Assembly: GCA_022495995.1 (NCBI GenBank)
Contig: JAFEMH010002079.1
Coordinates: 248,001-312,000, forward strand
Source of the DNA: Adenophora triphylla var. japonica
Lineage: Eukaryota > Streptophyta > Magnoliopsida > Asterales > Campanulaceae
Length of the DNA: 64,000 nt
Direction of reading: 5' to 3'
The position numbers and the translations under genes are program-made. This document shows positions 12,098 through 22,315 of this stretch, piece after piece (position 1 is the first letter of the stretch; every line of letters begins with the position of its first letter). The notes under the pieces were generated by a model. The model made no database searches and was not told where the DNA came from. It was given only the letters and a program-made list of their open reading frames with translations.

Positions 12098-13974
12098 CTT
12101 ACTGTGAATGTGTGTCCAAATTCTATTTTTTTGTTGTTTAGTTTGGATTCACTCGAGTTTGAAAACATCCGGTTTAATTTGAAAAACAGAGTCGTCACGC
12201 CATTTTGATTTCCTCAAAACTTAAAAAAAAATATTTAGGGTTTGGAGGTTTAGTTACCCCTTGGGAAGAACGGATCGTCGTTCACCCAAGGTGCCTTGCC
12301 GTAGCAAGTCTCCCAAGATTCCATTTTTCGTCCTTGCTTGTGTGCTTTCTTGTGTGCATGTGTTGAAAAGAGGGGGGGGTGTTCCAAGTTGTCTTCCGAA
12401 CGTATAAACCATTTAGTTGGTTATCGCTCGGGATTCCTTGGATTTTATGTGTTCGGGACTTTGATCCCGTACTCATCTTGGACTTATGATCATCGCTATT
12501 TGACCTTGGGTCTTGTGTGATCAAGAGAAGGACTCTTCTTTATGGTCCAAGAGTGAGGTTCTTTAGAAAGTAGTGACCTTAGCCCATCAATCCTACACCT
12601 TGAGACGATTGAGCTTATGTAGGGACTACTATACTCGTCTCAAGTGATAATTGGAGATATAGGGTTCAAGGTTTATCCCTTTCTAAAGAGATTGTGGCAC
12701 CTTTCATGGAAGAAACGATGTAAAGATAGGATCTTTACACCGGTCCGCTCCAAAGGATGCATCAAGTACCAATGGGGACATAGGGAATGCATGTTAAAAA
12801 TGACATTTTTAATGAAAAAGATGACATTTTGGGTGCAAAAGATGCCATTTTGTTTGCAAAGGATGCTTTTTATGTAAAGAAAGGATTTTTAATGCAAAGG
12901 ATGCATTTTTATGTGGAAAATAGCATTTTATATGCAAAGGATGCATAAAGATGTCATTTTGAAAGCAAAGGATGCTCTTTGAGGTTAAAGAAATGACTTT
13001 TAATGCAAAGGATGCCTCTTTATGTATGAAAACAAGGTTTTAGGTGCAAAGGATGCAAGTTTAATATAAAGAAATCATTTTTAAGTGCAAAGAATGCTAC
13101 TTTATGCATAAAAATATCATTTTAAGAGCAAAGGATGCTATTTTAATACAAAGGATGCCACTTTGATGTATGAAGATGACATTTCAATGAAAAGATGACA
13201 TTTTATGTACAAAGATACTGTTTAAATTGCAGATTGACATTAGATTACAGCATGGTAAAGGTTGAAATCAGATTACAAACTGAAAAGATGAAGACTCTGC
13301 AAACTGGCCAAAGTTGTCGCGTGACATAGGTTGCCTGGCAAGGTATGTCGCGTGACATACTTAGCCACTTGTAGAGGCTTTAACAACTGAGATTTACAGA
13401 GGCAGCAAGGCATTAATATAGCCAAGTTACTTCACAAATGGGTCTCAGAGAGTAAGTATGTCAATAGCGAACACTTCAAGAGGGTGTGGATATGAGGGAT
13501 CCACACTCATCTCGAGTGTTCATACAAAACAATGTCAAGCCAATGCTATTACATGAAATGATATGCAAACGGATATGGATCTAAGCAATATGAGACTAAA
13601 ACATGCAATCTTACTCAGGATACATCAAAGTCAACACATTTAATACATAGATCTCATGTATAAGGGAGATAGGGGAAGAGAAAAGGATAGAGAATCGTTA
13701 CCCTTGAAGACCACGACTTCCTATATCAAGTTAGATATAGGAGCCTTCAAACGTCAGCCTCCGGAGCTAATATCAAGCCTTGGTTCAGTGAGAGCCGTTG
13801 GTTCTAGATGTGTATAGGAAATGTGTGTTGGATTGTTTGAATGGTGGGTTTATTGAGGGAATTAGTGTGTGTTTTGGGTGTATATGAGGAGAGAGACTAG
13901 GCTCCTGGACGTATTTTATAGAATGGCACTGAGGAATGAGAAAGGGCCCCCCTAAAATGAGAGGTGGAGGCCTC

Positions 13975-13982
13975 TATTTATA
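13975..13982 (-). promoter_or_regulatory. TATA box of the C LTR
   Basis: Read on the minus strand: tataaata within CCTATAAATAGAGGCC. The palindrome TGTCGCACGACA (14006-14017) starts 24 bp upstream. The B LTR has the same TATA context. Confidence 0.7.
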
Positions 13983-14039
13983 GGCTGCATGGCAGTGGCT
14001 TAGTATGTCGCACGACATAACAAGCCATAACCGCTTTCC

Positions 14040-14156
14040 TTCTAGAAACATGCAAGGTGGCAGCTTCTAGAACTCACCATGGCAGGGTATGTCGCACGAC
14101 ATAAGAAGCCTTATCCATTTACCTTCTAGAAGCCTGCAAGGTGGCAGCTTCTAGAA
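14040..14156 (-). promoter_or_regulatory. Upstream U3 block of C: paired TTCTAGAA sites and palindrome
   Basis: Four TTCTAGAA sites at 14040, 14065, 14124 and 14149 form two pairs, each with 25-bp start-to-start spacing and the spacer core TGCAAGGTGGCA. A TGTCGCACGACA palindrome (14090-14101) lies between the pairs. TTCnnGAA is the two-unit core of heat-shock elements, but no third unit is present, so a heat-shock role is only a suggestion. Confidence 0.55.
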
Positions 14157-14425
14157 GGGTTTTTATGCCAAAAGGAAAACGTGGATTTTTAATTCCAAGT
14201 AATTCCTTCACCCCTCGGAAGGTTCGGAACAGTTCCCGAATTGCTCCAGAACTTTAGAAAAGTCCGGGGAATTGTCGGGAAACTTAACCGGAAGGCATGA
14301 GCCAGATTTGGGTACTTACAGAAGCCCCTCGGCAATGTCACTTGCAGGGTGAGTGGGGTTGTCGATAAACAAGGATCCAATCTGGCGAACTGCCGAGACG
14401 GATTGGGTGACCAAAGTGGTCGAGT

Positions 14426-14489
14426 GGCTGAACCTTTGGCAGGCTACCTACGTTTCCCAAATGGGAATCAAGCCATAATCGTAGTTCGG
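14426..14489 (-). other. 3'-UTR hairpin module, copy C-1
   Basis: In sense (minus) direction: GAACTACG, an inner hairpin TTCCC(attt)GGGAA, closing CGTAG, then CCT(gccaa)AGG and TTCAGCC. A third inverted repeat, GACC(aaagt)GGTC, precedes it on the plus strand at 14409-14421. The matching modules are compared in the findings. Confidence 0.6.
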
Positions 14490-14527
14490 AATCCACTGGG
14501 TAAAGGGGGCGTCATATGTGACGAATT

Positions 14528-14588
14528 GGCTGAACCTACAGTAGGCTACCTACGTATCCCAGAGGAATCAAGCCAGGTCGTAGTTCGA
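14528..14588 (-). other. 3'-UTR hairpin module, copy C-2
   Basis: Sense direction: CTACG...TTCC(tct)GGGA...CGTAG, then CCTA(ctg)TAGG. The second stem uses an A-T fourth pair where B and D use T-A. Confidence 0.6.
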
Positions 14589-14693
14589 ACTTTTATTGAG
14601 TCGAAATGTTATTCCTTCATCAGGGAATAACGGAGATCGAAAGAGAGCGAAATGTTATTCCTTCATTCTGGAATAACGGAGATCGCGAGAGAG

Positions 14694-16107
14694 TGAATGT
14701 GCGCTCGCCCCCGGAAAATTTTGGGTTTCCCAGTTTAAATGAAAAGAAGGAGTCGCCACGCCGTTTTAAGAGGAAACATTGAAAACCTTTATTTAGAGAG
14801 AAAAACATGAGTTCGGAGGTCAGGTTACGTGTTGGGAAGAACCGAGAGTTCACCCAACACGCCTCGTCCGTAGACGAGTCTTTCAATCAAAAACATCCAA
14901 GTAAATCCAAAGTGTGTGCAAATATTGATAATAAACAAAGTGTGATTAAAGGCATCTTATTAATTATGGAACGAGAATTACATATTGTGAGCCCATTATT
15001 TAGGGAGGCCACATCCTCGATACAAACAATCTAAAACAGACATAAAGGAAAAAGGGTCTCTGCAGATGGGTCATGTATGTCGCATGACACATCGCACCAG
15101 TGACCACATGTGTCGCGTGACACAGGATCACTTGTAGACAAAGGTGTCGCGTGACACATATGAGCCATCTGCAGAAACTATACAATACGAACACAGAATC
15201 AACAGAAAACTATACATATCTAATCAATTAACTAGATTACGAACGTAATACAGAAACGAAACTAAATCAACCCAGGGAGTGTGGTTATGGGTAGATCCAC
15301 ACCCCCTTGGGGTTCAAACACCAAATCCAATCAAATAATCAACAATATAAGCTCAATTGCACGAATTATTCAGATTAAACAGAGAGATTGCGATTGGGAT
15401 TCAAGAATCCGTATAGCTAGGATCCGATTACCAATCCAAACAAAATTGAATGCTAGAATTAATAGAAATTAAGCAAGAGAGAGAGAGAGAGATTGAGAGT
15501 TAGGGAATCGTTACCCTTGTTGCTTCCACGAATTCTATATCCGGTCGGATATAGAACCCTTCAATTCTTCACCTCGTATCCGGGAAGGATTGATGCAAAG
15601 GGGCTCAATTGGTGTGGCTTGAGAATTGGGTTTGGAAGGGAGGAATTGGGTAGGTTGAAGGTAGGAGAGAGAGAGGTTTGTGTTTGGAGAGGTTTGTTAC
15701 GCTGCAAATTCCCGCGAGTAACAGTAGGCTAAAATTCGGATCCATTTATGAGAGGGGGAGGGTCTTATTTATAGGCTGCAGTTGGCTGCCTTAGTGTGTC
15801 GCACGACCTTACGCGTCCACTTTTCATGCCTCAAGCTGTCGCGTGACACAAGGTGGCTCAACCGCTTTTGGCGCCAAAAACCGCTACGGAACATTCCGGG
15901 AAAATACCCAAAAGGTCCAACAGGTTTTATTCCCAAGGGGTCCTTTGGCATGAATAATGTACCAAAAGGTACTTCCTTCGCGGGAAACTCATGGAACGTT
16001 TCGGGAAGTCTCGGGATAGGCCGGGAATTTACCAAAACGCCCTTTAATGCAGTTTTATTATATTAAAATGCATCTAAAAGGTTGCGAATTGGATTGGCGT
16101 ACTTACA
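14694..16107 (-). repeat. 3' LTR of element D
   Basis: 1414 bp, from TGAATGTGCGCTCGC to GCGTACTTACA on the plus strand (TGTAAGTACGC...CACATTCA on the minus). TATA box at 15766-15773. Five TGTCG-type palindromes are present: 15078, 15111 and 15145 downstream of the TATA box, and 15797 and 15837 upstream. A short GA run is at 15478-15490. The polypurine tract lies just beyond the high end. Confidence 0.85.
15766..15773 (-). promoter_or_regulatory. TATA box of the D LTR
   Basis: Minus-strand tataaata within GCCTATAAATAAGACC. The palindrome TGTCGCACGACC starts 24 bp upstream at 15797 and a second, TGTCGCGTGACA, is at 15837-15848. Confidence 0.7.
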
Positions 16108-16335
16108 GAGCCCCTCGGCAACGTCACTTTTGGAAAAAGTGAGGTTGTCGATAAAATAAGACCCAATCCCAATGAGCGGCTAGGGTTAAGGTGAAGGGCT
16201 AGAAGGGTGAGAAGTGGAAAAGATGGCTGGACCTTTCTGAGAAAGGATTCCTACGTATCCCTTGAACAAGGGAATCAAGCCAAATCGTAGTTTGGGACAC
16301 AAGACTGGAGGGGAAAACGACAAACCGAAGAAGTG
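16108..16335 (-). other. Polypurine tract and structured 3' UTR of element D
   Basis: Minus-strand polypurine tract gccgaggggctc at 16108-16119. It is preceded by an inverted repeat CACTTTT/AAAAGTG (within 16125-16141). One hairpin module at 16225-16296 has the strongest stems of all copies: TCCCTT(gttc)AAGGGA and CCTTTC(tca)GAAAGG. Confidence 0.65.
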
Positions 16336-17296
16336 AGAACTATGGTGTCTCAAACCAATTTTGAAAATATTGTGAGATCTATGGTGTCTCGAACCACTTT
16401 TGAAAATGTTGTGAGATCTATGGTGTCTCGAACCGAAGAAGTGAGAACTATGGTGTCTCGAACCGATTTTTGAAAATATTGTGAGAACTATGGTGTCTCG
16501 AACCAAAAATTGTAAATAATGTGAGAACTATGGTGTCTCGAACCAAATATTGTAAATAATGTGAGATCTATGGTGTCTCGAACCAATTTTGAAAATATTG
16601 TGAGATCTATGGTGTCTCGAACCAATTTTGAAAATATTGTGAGATCTATGGTGTCTCGAACCAATTTTGAAAATATTGTGAGAACTATGGTGTCTCGAAC
16701 CAATTTTGAAAATATTGTGAGATCTATGGTGTCTCGAACCATTTTTGAAAATGTTGTGAGATCTATGGTGTCTCGAACCATTTTTGAAAATGTTGTGAGA
16801 ACTATGGTGTCTCGAACCAATTTTGAAAATATTGTGAGAACTATGGTGTCTCGAACCAATTTTGAAAATATTGTGAGAACTATGGTGTCTCGAACCAATT
16901 TTGAAAATATTGTGAGATATATGGTGTCTCGAACCAATTTTGAAAATGTTGTGAGAACTATGGTGTCTCGGACCAATTTTGAAAATGTTGTGAGATCTAT
17001 GGTGTCTCGAACCATTTTTGAAAATGTTGTGAGAACTATGGTGTCTCAAACCAATTTTGGAAATATTGTGAGAACTATGGTGTCTCGAACCAATTTTGAA
17101 AATATTGTGAGAACTATGGTGTCTCGAACCAATTTTGAAAATATTGTGAGATCTATGGTGTCTCGGACCAATTTTGAAAATGTTGTGAGATTTATGGTGT
17201 CTCGAACCACTTTTGAAAATGTTGTGAGAACTATGGTGTCTCGGACCACTTTTGAAAATGTTGTGAGAACTATGGTGTCTCGAACCAATTTTGAAA
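16336..17296 (-). repeat. 39-bp minisatellite in the 3' UTR of D
   Basis: About 24 units of CTATGGTGTCTCGAACCA then ATTTTGAAAATATTGTGAGA. The unit contains an imperfect palindrome, CAATTTTGAAAATATTG. The period is 13 codons, so repeated-peptide ORFs appear on both strands (16561-17319 plus, 17343-16528 and 17015-16488 minus). I treat none of them as genes. Confidence 0.9.
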
Positions 17297-20075
17297 AAGG
17301 ATATGGTATGATGATTTGACGCTTGCAAGAAATAAGTGTTCATACCTGTGCTGTGCTCACCCGCAGCTGTCGGAAGGTCTTAGACTACCATTGTTGTTTC
17401 TGCTCTGCGGGGGATATGTGTAGCTTCCGGAGGGCTCACGCTACTTCTTTCCTGCTCTCTTGTTGTTCTTTCTTTCGTGTACTGGGCTTTGCATGGGAAA
17501 CTGGGGACTTTGCCTTTTTCTGTTTCTTTCTTTCTCAATTTGGTCTGAGGGCCAGTCTTGAGACTCAATTGATTATTGTACCTGCGAGGGTAAGACAACA
17601 ACTCCCAGTGCTATGCCTAAATAAGCTTATCTTGTTAGCAAAGATTAATTTATGTTAGCTTGTTTGCACGAGTCTGTCTGTTCTGGGAAAGCAAATGCGA
17701 TTATTGGGTTAAAGGTCAGTTTTGCCAGGTTTATACATGAAGTTTTTGGGATTGTTTCGGACAGGTATGTATAGTAGGGGTCCTCTCCCGTGAGGTGGAA
17801 AATGATATGGCGCAGCTAGGCAAGTCGGGGACGCTCCCGAAAGTACAGATTGCAGCAGGTCCAGAGTGTATCGCGTGTCTGAGACAGCAAGAAGCAGAGA
17901 AGGTGCAGAGGATAATCCTGGCTTGCGCAGCCCCAGTTGATAATGAAGAGCAATCTTGGAGGGAATCTGGTGAGGAGAGCCGGAGGGACACCTTAACCAA
18001 AGCCCCAGTTTGAGGGCAAATCCATGCAGCTTCATCGCAGGCAGAGTCATCTTGTGGCCACAGAGGCAATTCATCATTTCAAATCGTAGTCAATCAGTCG
18101 CTGGACAAGACTCGGAAGTGTTTACGTGCAGGGGCACATCCTTCGAGGGTGGGAAATGAATCCCGAGTTCTGTGTATGACACTCTCGCTTTGGGTTCGAC
18201 TCTTTTGAGAGAGTATAAGCATCACAAGGTGTGGAAAGTGTATGGAAGCCCCTGCTGACCGAAACGGTGTTTAGCTCTATCTTCCTATGATGTAGAAATA
18301 GAAGACTTTTCGAGATACTTGAAAACCTGTCTTATTCGTGATGATCACAAAGCTGCATAAAACCCTTTATTGATGTTCGGGTTAGTCAACCGCCAAAGCT
18401 GATATGAGCAAATATTTTTATCAATCCTGAGGAGAAAGCCCACTGATATCGAGATCAAATTCGGAAGGATGGAAGGTGTATGGGCATGGTCCTTGGGAGA
18501 CCGAATTCTCTGAGATTTGTTTATGATTTCGACCGGACCAATTAAGGTTGCCTACGTTCCCCTCCTTGGGAGGAGCTCAGGTCGCCGTAGTTCGGGCTTA
18601 TCCCGAATGAAGAGAATGAACGATGAAGTTCGGGGATGTGAGGACCTTCGAAGATTTTAAGAATTGAAAAATATGTCCTCTTAGAGTGTCGATGGGAGAC
18701 ATAGATGCGAAGCCCCAGTGGGACGTCCATGGCAGGTGTTTGCAGAGGAGAAATGAAATATGCTCACATACAATGTCAAATGAACGAACGGAATTTGCAC
18801 AATCTTCAATTTATGGTCATTTGAGCCGGGATGGACTTGGCTCTGCTTCAAGCAATAATCTGTTTTAGATCTCGACGATATTGGACTGAAACTGCTATCC
18901 GGTAGTAACTGCGGCTGGGCTTCAGGATTTCGATCGGTCTTCGGGTGATTTGGGATATCATGACCTCTTAAAATGAGAGGTCGGCTAGGCTTTTGCTGGC
19001 TGTACCTCTAAAGATGAGAGGTTTGGCTTTTGGGTAGGTGTTTGGGATTTCTAAGGTGAGGGAATCCATACTTGCATCTTCAATGCCTCTAAGAATGAGA
19101 GGTCAATCTTGGCTTTGGCTAAAGGCAGAGGTAAGGGTAATGGGAATGTCCTCTAAAATCGAGAGGACGGCTTGGGATCGGTTAGAGGTAATGGTGAGGG
19201 ACATCCGTGCTGTCTCTTTATTCACTCTGAGACTCCTCTTTGAGTAATGACCGGATCTTTTGACTTTCATTTCTAAGAGGATCACTGGGGACTAGGCTCT
19301 CTTTCTTTTCTTCTTTTTTTTATTATTCTCTCTTTTTTTTTTCTTTCGTATCTCTTTTTTTTTTGTATCTTCTCTTTTTTCTTTCGAGAGGAGAATTTCA
19401 GCTAGTCCCCAGGATGGATCACTGCATTCGTCATTTTTGAGCTTGGAGATGGTCGATTTTCTTTTGAATCACGGGAGTCTCAAGGATAGTCCCTCTTCTT
19501 CTGGTGATGGCTAAACGGGTTTCAAATATGCCGATCTTGAAATGAAAGGGTATTGTTTAGTGAGGGTGAGGGTAAAGGTTTCCCTAGGGGTGAAAGGTTT
19601 CAACCGCAGCCCCTACCGGATGATCCGAACGAGATTGAGTCTTCATTGCTTGCTTAAGTCTACTCTGAGAAAAATCCATGCAAATCCATCGAACAAAGAG
19701 ATAGGAAGAATGAAGGAAAATATGTGAGCATGTTGGAATCGAGGTGGGGAGTTGATAAGCCCCACTTTGGGAAATGATATCAGCAGGTTTTCTCTTTCCG
19801 ATTAATCCAAATATTAGTCATTTCAAAGCGTTGGTCGGTGAGCAGCACAAGTGATCATTTAGAATAAGACCAATTCAATAGAGTGTAACGTAGGTGTTCT
19901 AGTGATGTCTCGAGTCTAGCAGGAATAGAAGCAAATATTTTATTATTGCAAATAAAAGACTCATAACATGGACTTGACAGACTCGCGACCACATAAAAGA
20001 CACTCTAGAACCTACGACGCTGACTGATTGACTTCGTTGTCTACGGGTGAGATAACCTCTGGGCTTCTGCTGATA
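17297..20075 (-). other. Long 3' non-coding region of element D
   Basis: No convincing gene in 2.8 kb. Parts match the equivalent region of B in the same order: the string TGCCTACGTTCCCCTC in the type II hairpin module (D 18534-18596, B 27294-27355), GCCCCAGTTTGAGG-like runs, and TTTGACTCTTTTGAGAGAGT (B 26860-26880, D near 18190-18210). T-rich tracts lie at 19311-19385. Short ORFs here are not conserved. Confidence 0.55.
18534..18596 (-). other. 3'-region hairpin module, type II, copy D
   Basis: Sense direction: CTACG...CCTCC(caa)GGAGG...CGTAG, then ACC...GGT. The outer arms CTACG/CGTAG are shared with the type I modules. Confidence 0.5.
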
Positions 20076-22046
20076 TCACTGAAGAAGATCGGGGACAACA
20101 TTGGGGCGAGCCTTCTCAACCTTTCCATCATCAACAAGTCTTTGAATAACCTTCTTCAAGGGGATACAATCATTGGTGATGTGGCCCGGATACTGGTGAT
20201 ATTGGCAATATTTGCTATGATCCAAGTCCGGATTGGGTTTGGTGGGGTTGTAGTTATCAAGTGGCCTGATCATTCCCTGTTGAACCAATCCTCTGAAGGC
20301 CTCTTCGGTTGTCATTCCGAGATCATCAAACTGATACTGCTTATGGGGTGGCTGCTTTCTCTGGTCCCCTGCCTGTAGATTGCTGACACTGTTGTCGATG
20401 GTCATCTCTTTTGCTTTAGGGATCACTGGACTTGCCGCTCTGTGTCGAAATCCACCATTATTGCCAACATTGGTGCTTGATGTAAGGTTAAAGAGTCTGT
20501 TTTCGCTGCGGGCTCCCATGCCTACCATTTCCCTCAAGTCAGGATACCAACCACTTCCGATAGCTTCACGGAGAACTGGCTTCACACACGATAGAAAGAT
20601 GTCCTTTTGATCCTGCAGCGGGATTGACTCAGAGAGTTCATTCAGCTTAGCGTTCCATCTCTTGTAGAACTCGGTGATTGACTCATCCTGTTTCTGAATT
20701 GTACCGACCAAATCATCCCTGGTTGTGCGCCATTCAAGGTTTCCATGGTACTTTTCAAGAAAGGCCTCAGTAGTCTGACTCCAAGTAGCTCGAGCTTCTG
20801 ACTTAAGGGTTAGAAACCATGTCAAAGCAGGTCCTTTGAGTGTGAGATGAAAGTGCTGAGCCATAAACTCGGGAGTACAACCCATTGCCCCCATAGTCAT
20901 CACGTATGTGTCCACATGAGTTTTCGGGCATGCCGAGCCATCAAATTGTATTTTGGGCATTTTGAACTTGTAAGGAAGAGGCTTCACTTGTTCTGGATCG
21001 ACCACTTTGAGTCCACTTGATCCTACAGTCAACCGGTCAATCTGCTGTTGCATCTGCTTCAACAGTGCAGTTACCTCCGGAGTCATCCCGGGAAGCTGAG
21101 GAAGAGCGGGAGCAATAGTTGAAGAAGGCTCAAAACTAGCTGGTTGGAAGAGAGACGACTGAGTTGTTCCAGAAACTGGTGGTAGACTGAAGGGTGCTGG
21201 AGCTGGCAGATAGTTAAACTGATCGGTTGGGGAAGCACTGGCAGGCACGTAAGGAGTTGACCCCGGATATTGCAGAGGTGAGGAGCCAAAACCAAAAGCT
21301 GGATTCATTAAAGGCCGAGACTGATATCCCTGAAACTGAGGCTGTCTAGTAGGAAACTGCATAAATCCATCCTGGCTGAACTGATTCCCAGAGTAAGGAT
21401 GCTGATTCGGATACTGGGCGTTACTCAGGAAGTGAGGACCATGAGACTGACCTTGCTGATACTGAGAACCTGGAAACCACAGACCTTGATTGTTCGGAAA
21501 CTGGGACCCCAATTGTCTTAGAGGGATGGAAGTATTGGGAAAGGGTGAGGAGGTCAAATCATGGGAGGCCGACTGTGGTCCACCAAAACCAACTTGAAAG
21601 TTCACCGGCAGCCCCTGATTCTGAGCATAACTGAACTGTGCACCCTGGGTCTGAGGCTGAAAAGGGAGAGAAACATTCCCGGCTCCTAGATCGATGTCAT
21701 TAACCTCGGTAATCTCTTCATAAGTTCCATCAGCGCGTCGGATCACAATGATACCACAGCTTCTCATTGCATCCACGAACTTAGAATGTGCTGCCTCTTC
21801 CTTAGCTTGAGCGAGTAATTGAGTCTCACGCTCTCTAGCTAGAGCGGCTTCCAAATTAGCCCTCATCTCTTCCATAGACAGACTATGCATGACTTGTTGA
21901 TCCGCGGCAGATGAATCCTCAAATTGAGTGGTCATACTTTTCTCTGCACTAGACATCTCTGAAATTGAATCGGGTGCGAAAATCTGCTGAAACTGCAGCA
22001 GCCTCAAGACGCGAACTAAACGAACACTGGGAATCGGATCGCGCAC
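20076..22046 (-). CDS. Gag polyprotein of element D (intact)
   Basis: Open reading frame of 656 codons. A second in-frame ATG at 21956 (MSSAEKSMTTQ) is the better start by comparison with B and gives 626 residues. Gag forms the particle and packages element RNA. Residues 45-110 form a charged helix ending in the shared N-terminal block (AMRSCGIIVIRRADGTYEEI). Residues 125-330 are Gln/Pro/Phe/Tyr-rich. Residues 370-500 match the retrotransposon capsid domain (FDGSACPKTHVDTYV, then HFHLTLKGPALTWF and FYKRWNAKLNEL). A CHHC knuckle (YCQYHQYPGHITNDC) is near the end. It is the only intact gag in the window and has no pol behind it. Confidence 0.85.
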   Translation of the reverse strand: MRDPIPSVRLVRVLRLLQFQQIFAPDSISEMSSAEKSMTTQFEDSSAADQQVMHSLSMEEMRANLEAALARERETQLLAQAKEEAAHSKFVDAMRSCGIIVIRRADGTYEEITEVNDIDLGAGNVSLPFQPQTQGAQFSYAQNQGLPVNFQVGFGGPQSASHDLTSSPFPNTSIPLRQLGSQFPNNQGLWFPGSQYQQGQSHGPHFLSNAQYPNQHPYSGNQFSQDGFMQFPTRQPQFQGYQSRPLMNPAFGFGSSPLQYPGSTPYVPASASPTDQFNYLPAPAPFSLPPVSGTTQSSLFQPASFEPSSTIAPALPQLPGMTPEVTALLKQMQQQIDRLTVGSSGLKVVDPEQVKPLPYKFKMPKIQFDGSACPKTHVDTYVMTMGAMGCTPEFMAQHFHLTLKGPALTWFLTLKSEARATWSQTTEAFLEKYHGNLEWRTTRDDLVGTIQKQDESITEFYKRWNAKLNELSESIPLQDQKDIFLSCVKPVLREAIGSGWYPDLREMVGMGARSENRLFNLTSSTNVGNNGGFRHRAASPVIPKAKEMTIDNSVSNLQAGDQRKQPPHKQYQFDDLGMTTEEAFRGLVQQGMIRPLDNYNPTKPNPDLDHSKYCQYHQYPGHITNDCIPLKKVIQRLVDDGKVEKARPNVVPDLLQ

Positions 22047-22315
22047 CCAACTTGCCTTATCTGGAGAGGAGAGAGCGTGTATAAAGAGGGGGGTAGAGAA
22101 TTTTGAGGAGGTACGGGAGAGGGAAGAATACGGAAGGAGACGGACTCGTGCAACACTTATTATTGTTCAAGTAGAAATCGGTGTTTTAAGTCCTAGAGAC
22201 GGTTGGAAAAGGATAAGCCTTTATTCACGCAATCTAGACATCGGGGGAACCTAGGACACATCATCCACAAATACACCAAATGCGTTGTTTCAAAATTAAT
22301 AATAGGCGACAGTAC
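22047..22315 (-). other. Distal leader of D and left target duplication of B
   Basis: Leader directly upstream of gag on the minus strand. It has a purine-rich run at 22065-22140. The last five bases (22311-22315), AGTAC, are repeated at 34046-34050 and mark the insertion site of element B. Confidence 0.75.

Larger units (their letters stand above)
12103..14320 (-). repeat. 3' LTR of element C (minus strand)
   Basis: On the plus strand this runs from TGTGAATGTGTGTCC to GGGTACTTACA. On the minus strand it starts TGTAAGTACCCAAATC and ends in CACATTCACA. It is 2218 bp and related throughout to the B LTRs. The TATA box is at 13975-13982. U5/R (about 12790-13220) holds a degenerate run of TGCAAAGGATGCATTTTTA-type repeats. 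Four TTCTAGAA palindromes lie at 14040-14156. Copies of the 12-mer palindrome TGTCGCRYGACA are at 13315, 13346, 14006 and 14090. The polypurine tract of C follows on the high side, so this is the 3' LTR. The 5' LTR is not in the window. Confidence 0.85.
14321..14693 (-). other. 3' UTR of element C with polypurine tract and two hairpin modules
   Basis: Adjacent to the LTR on the minus strand is the polypurine tract gccgaggggcttc (14321-14333). Further in are two copies of the hairpin module (14426-14489 and 14528-14588) and two copies of a GTTATTCC/GGAATAAC inverted repeat (about 14610-14670), the ancestral form of the 96-bp array in B. The stretch stops at the LTR of element D, so D inserted here. 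Confidence 0.7.

Noticed and set aside
11529..12141. Lys-rich ORFs with KKKKRE runs
   Set aside because: They come from A tracts in a threefold repeat. The E and B elements are non-coding here.
14040..14156. A full heat-shock element
   Set aside because: Only two-unit TTCnnGAA cores; no third adjoining unit. Kept as a possibility only.
14426..14489. Hairpin module as a tRNA or SINE with pol III boxes
   Set aside because: GGTTCAGCC resembles part of a B box, but the required following bases and an A box at proper distance are missing.
17323..18077. Short ORFs on both strands after the D array
   Set aside because: They overlap each other, have no recognisable domain, and the region aligns with non-coding sequence of B.
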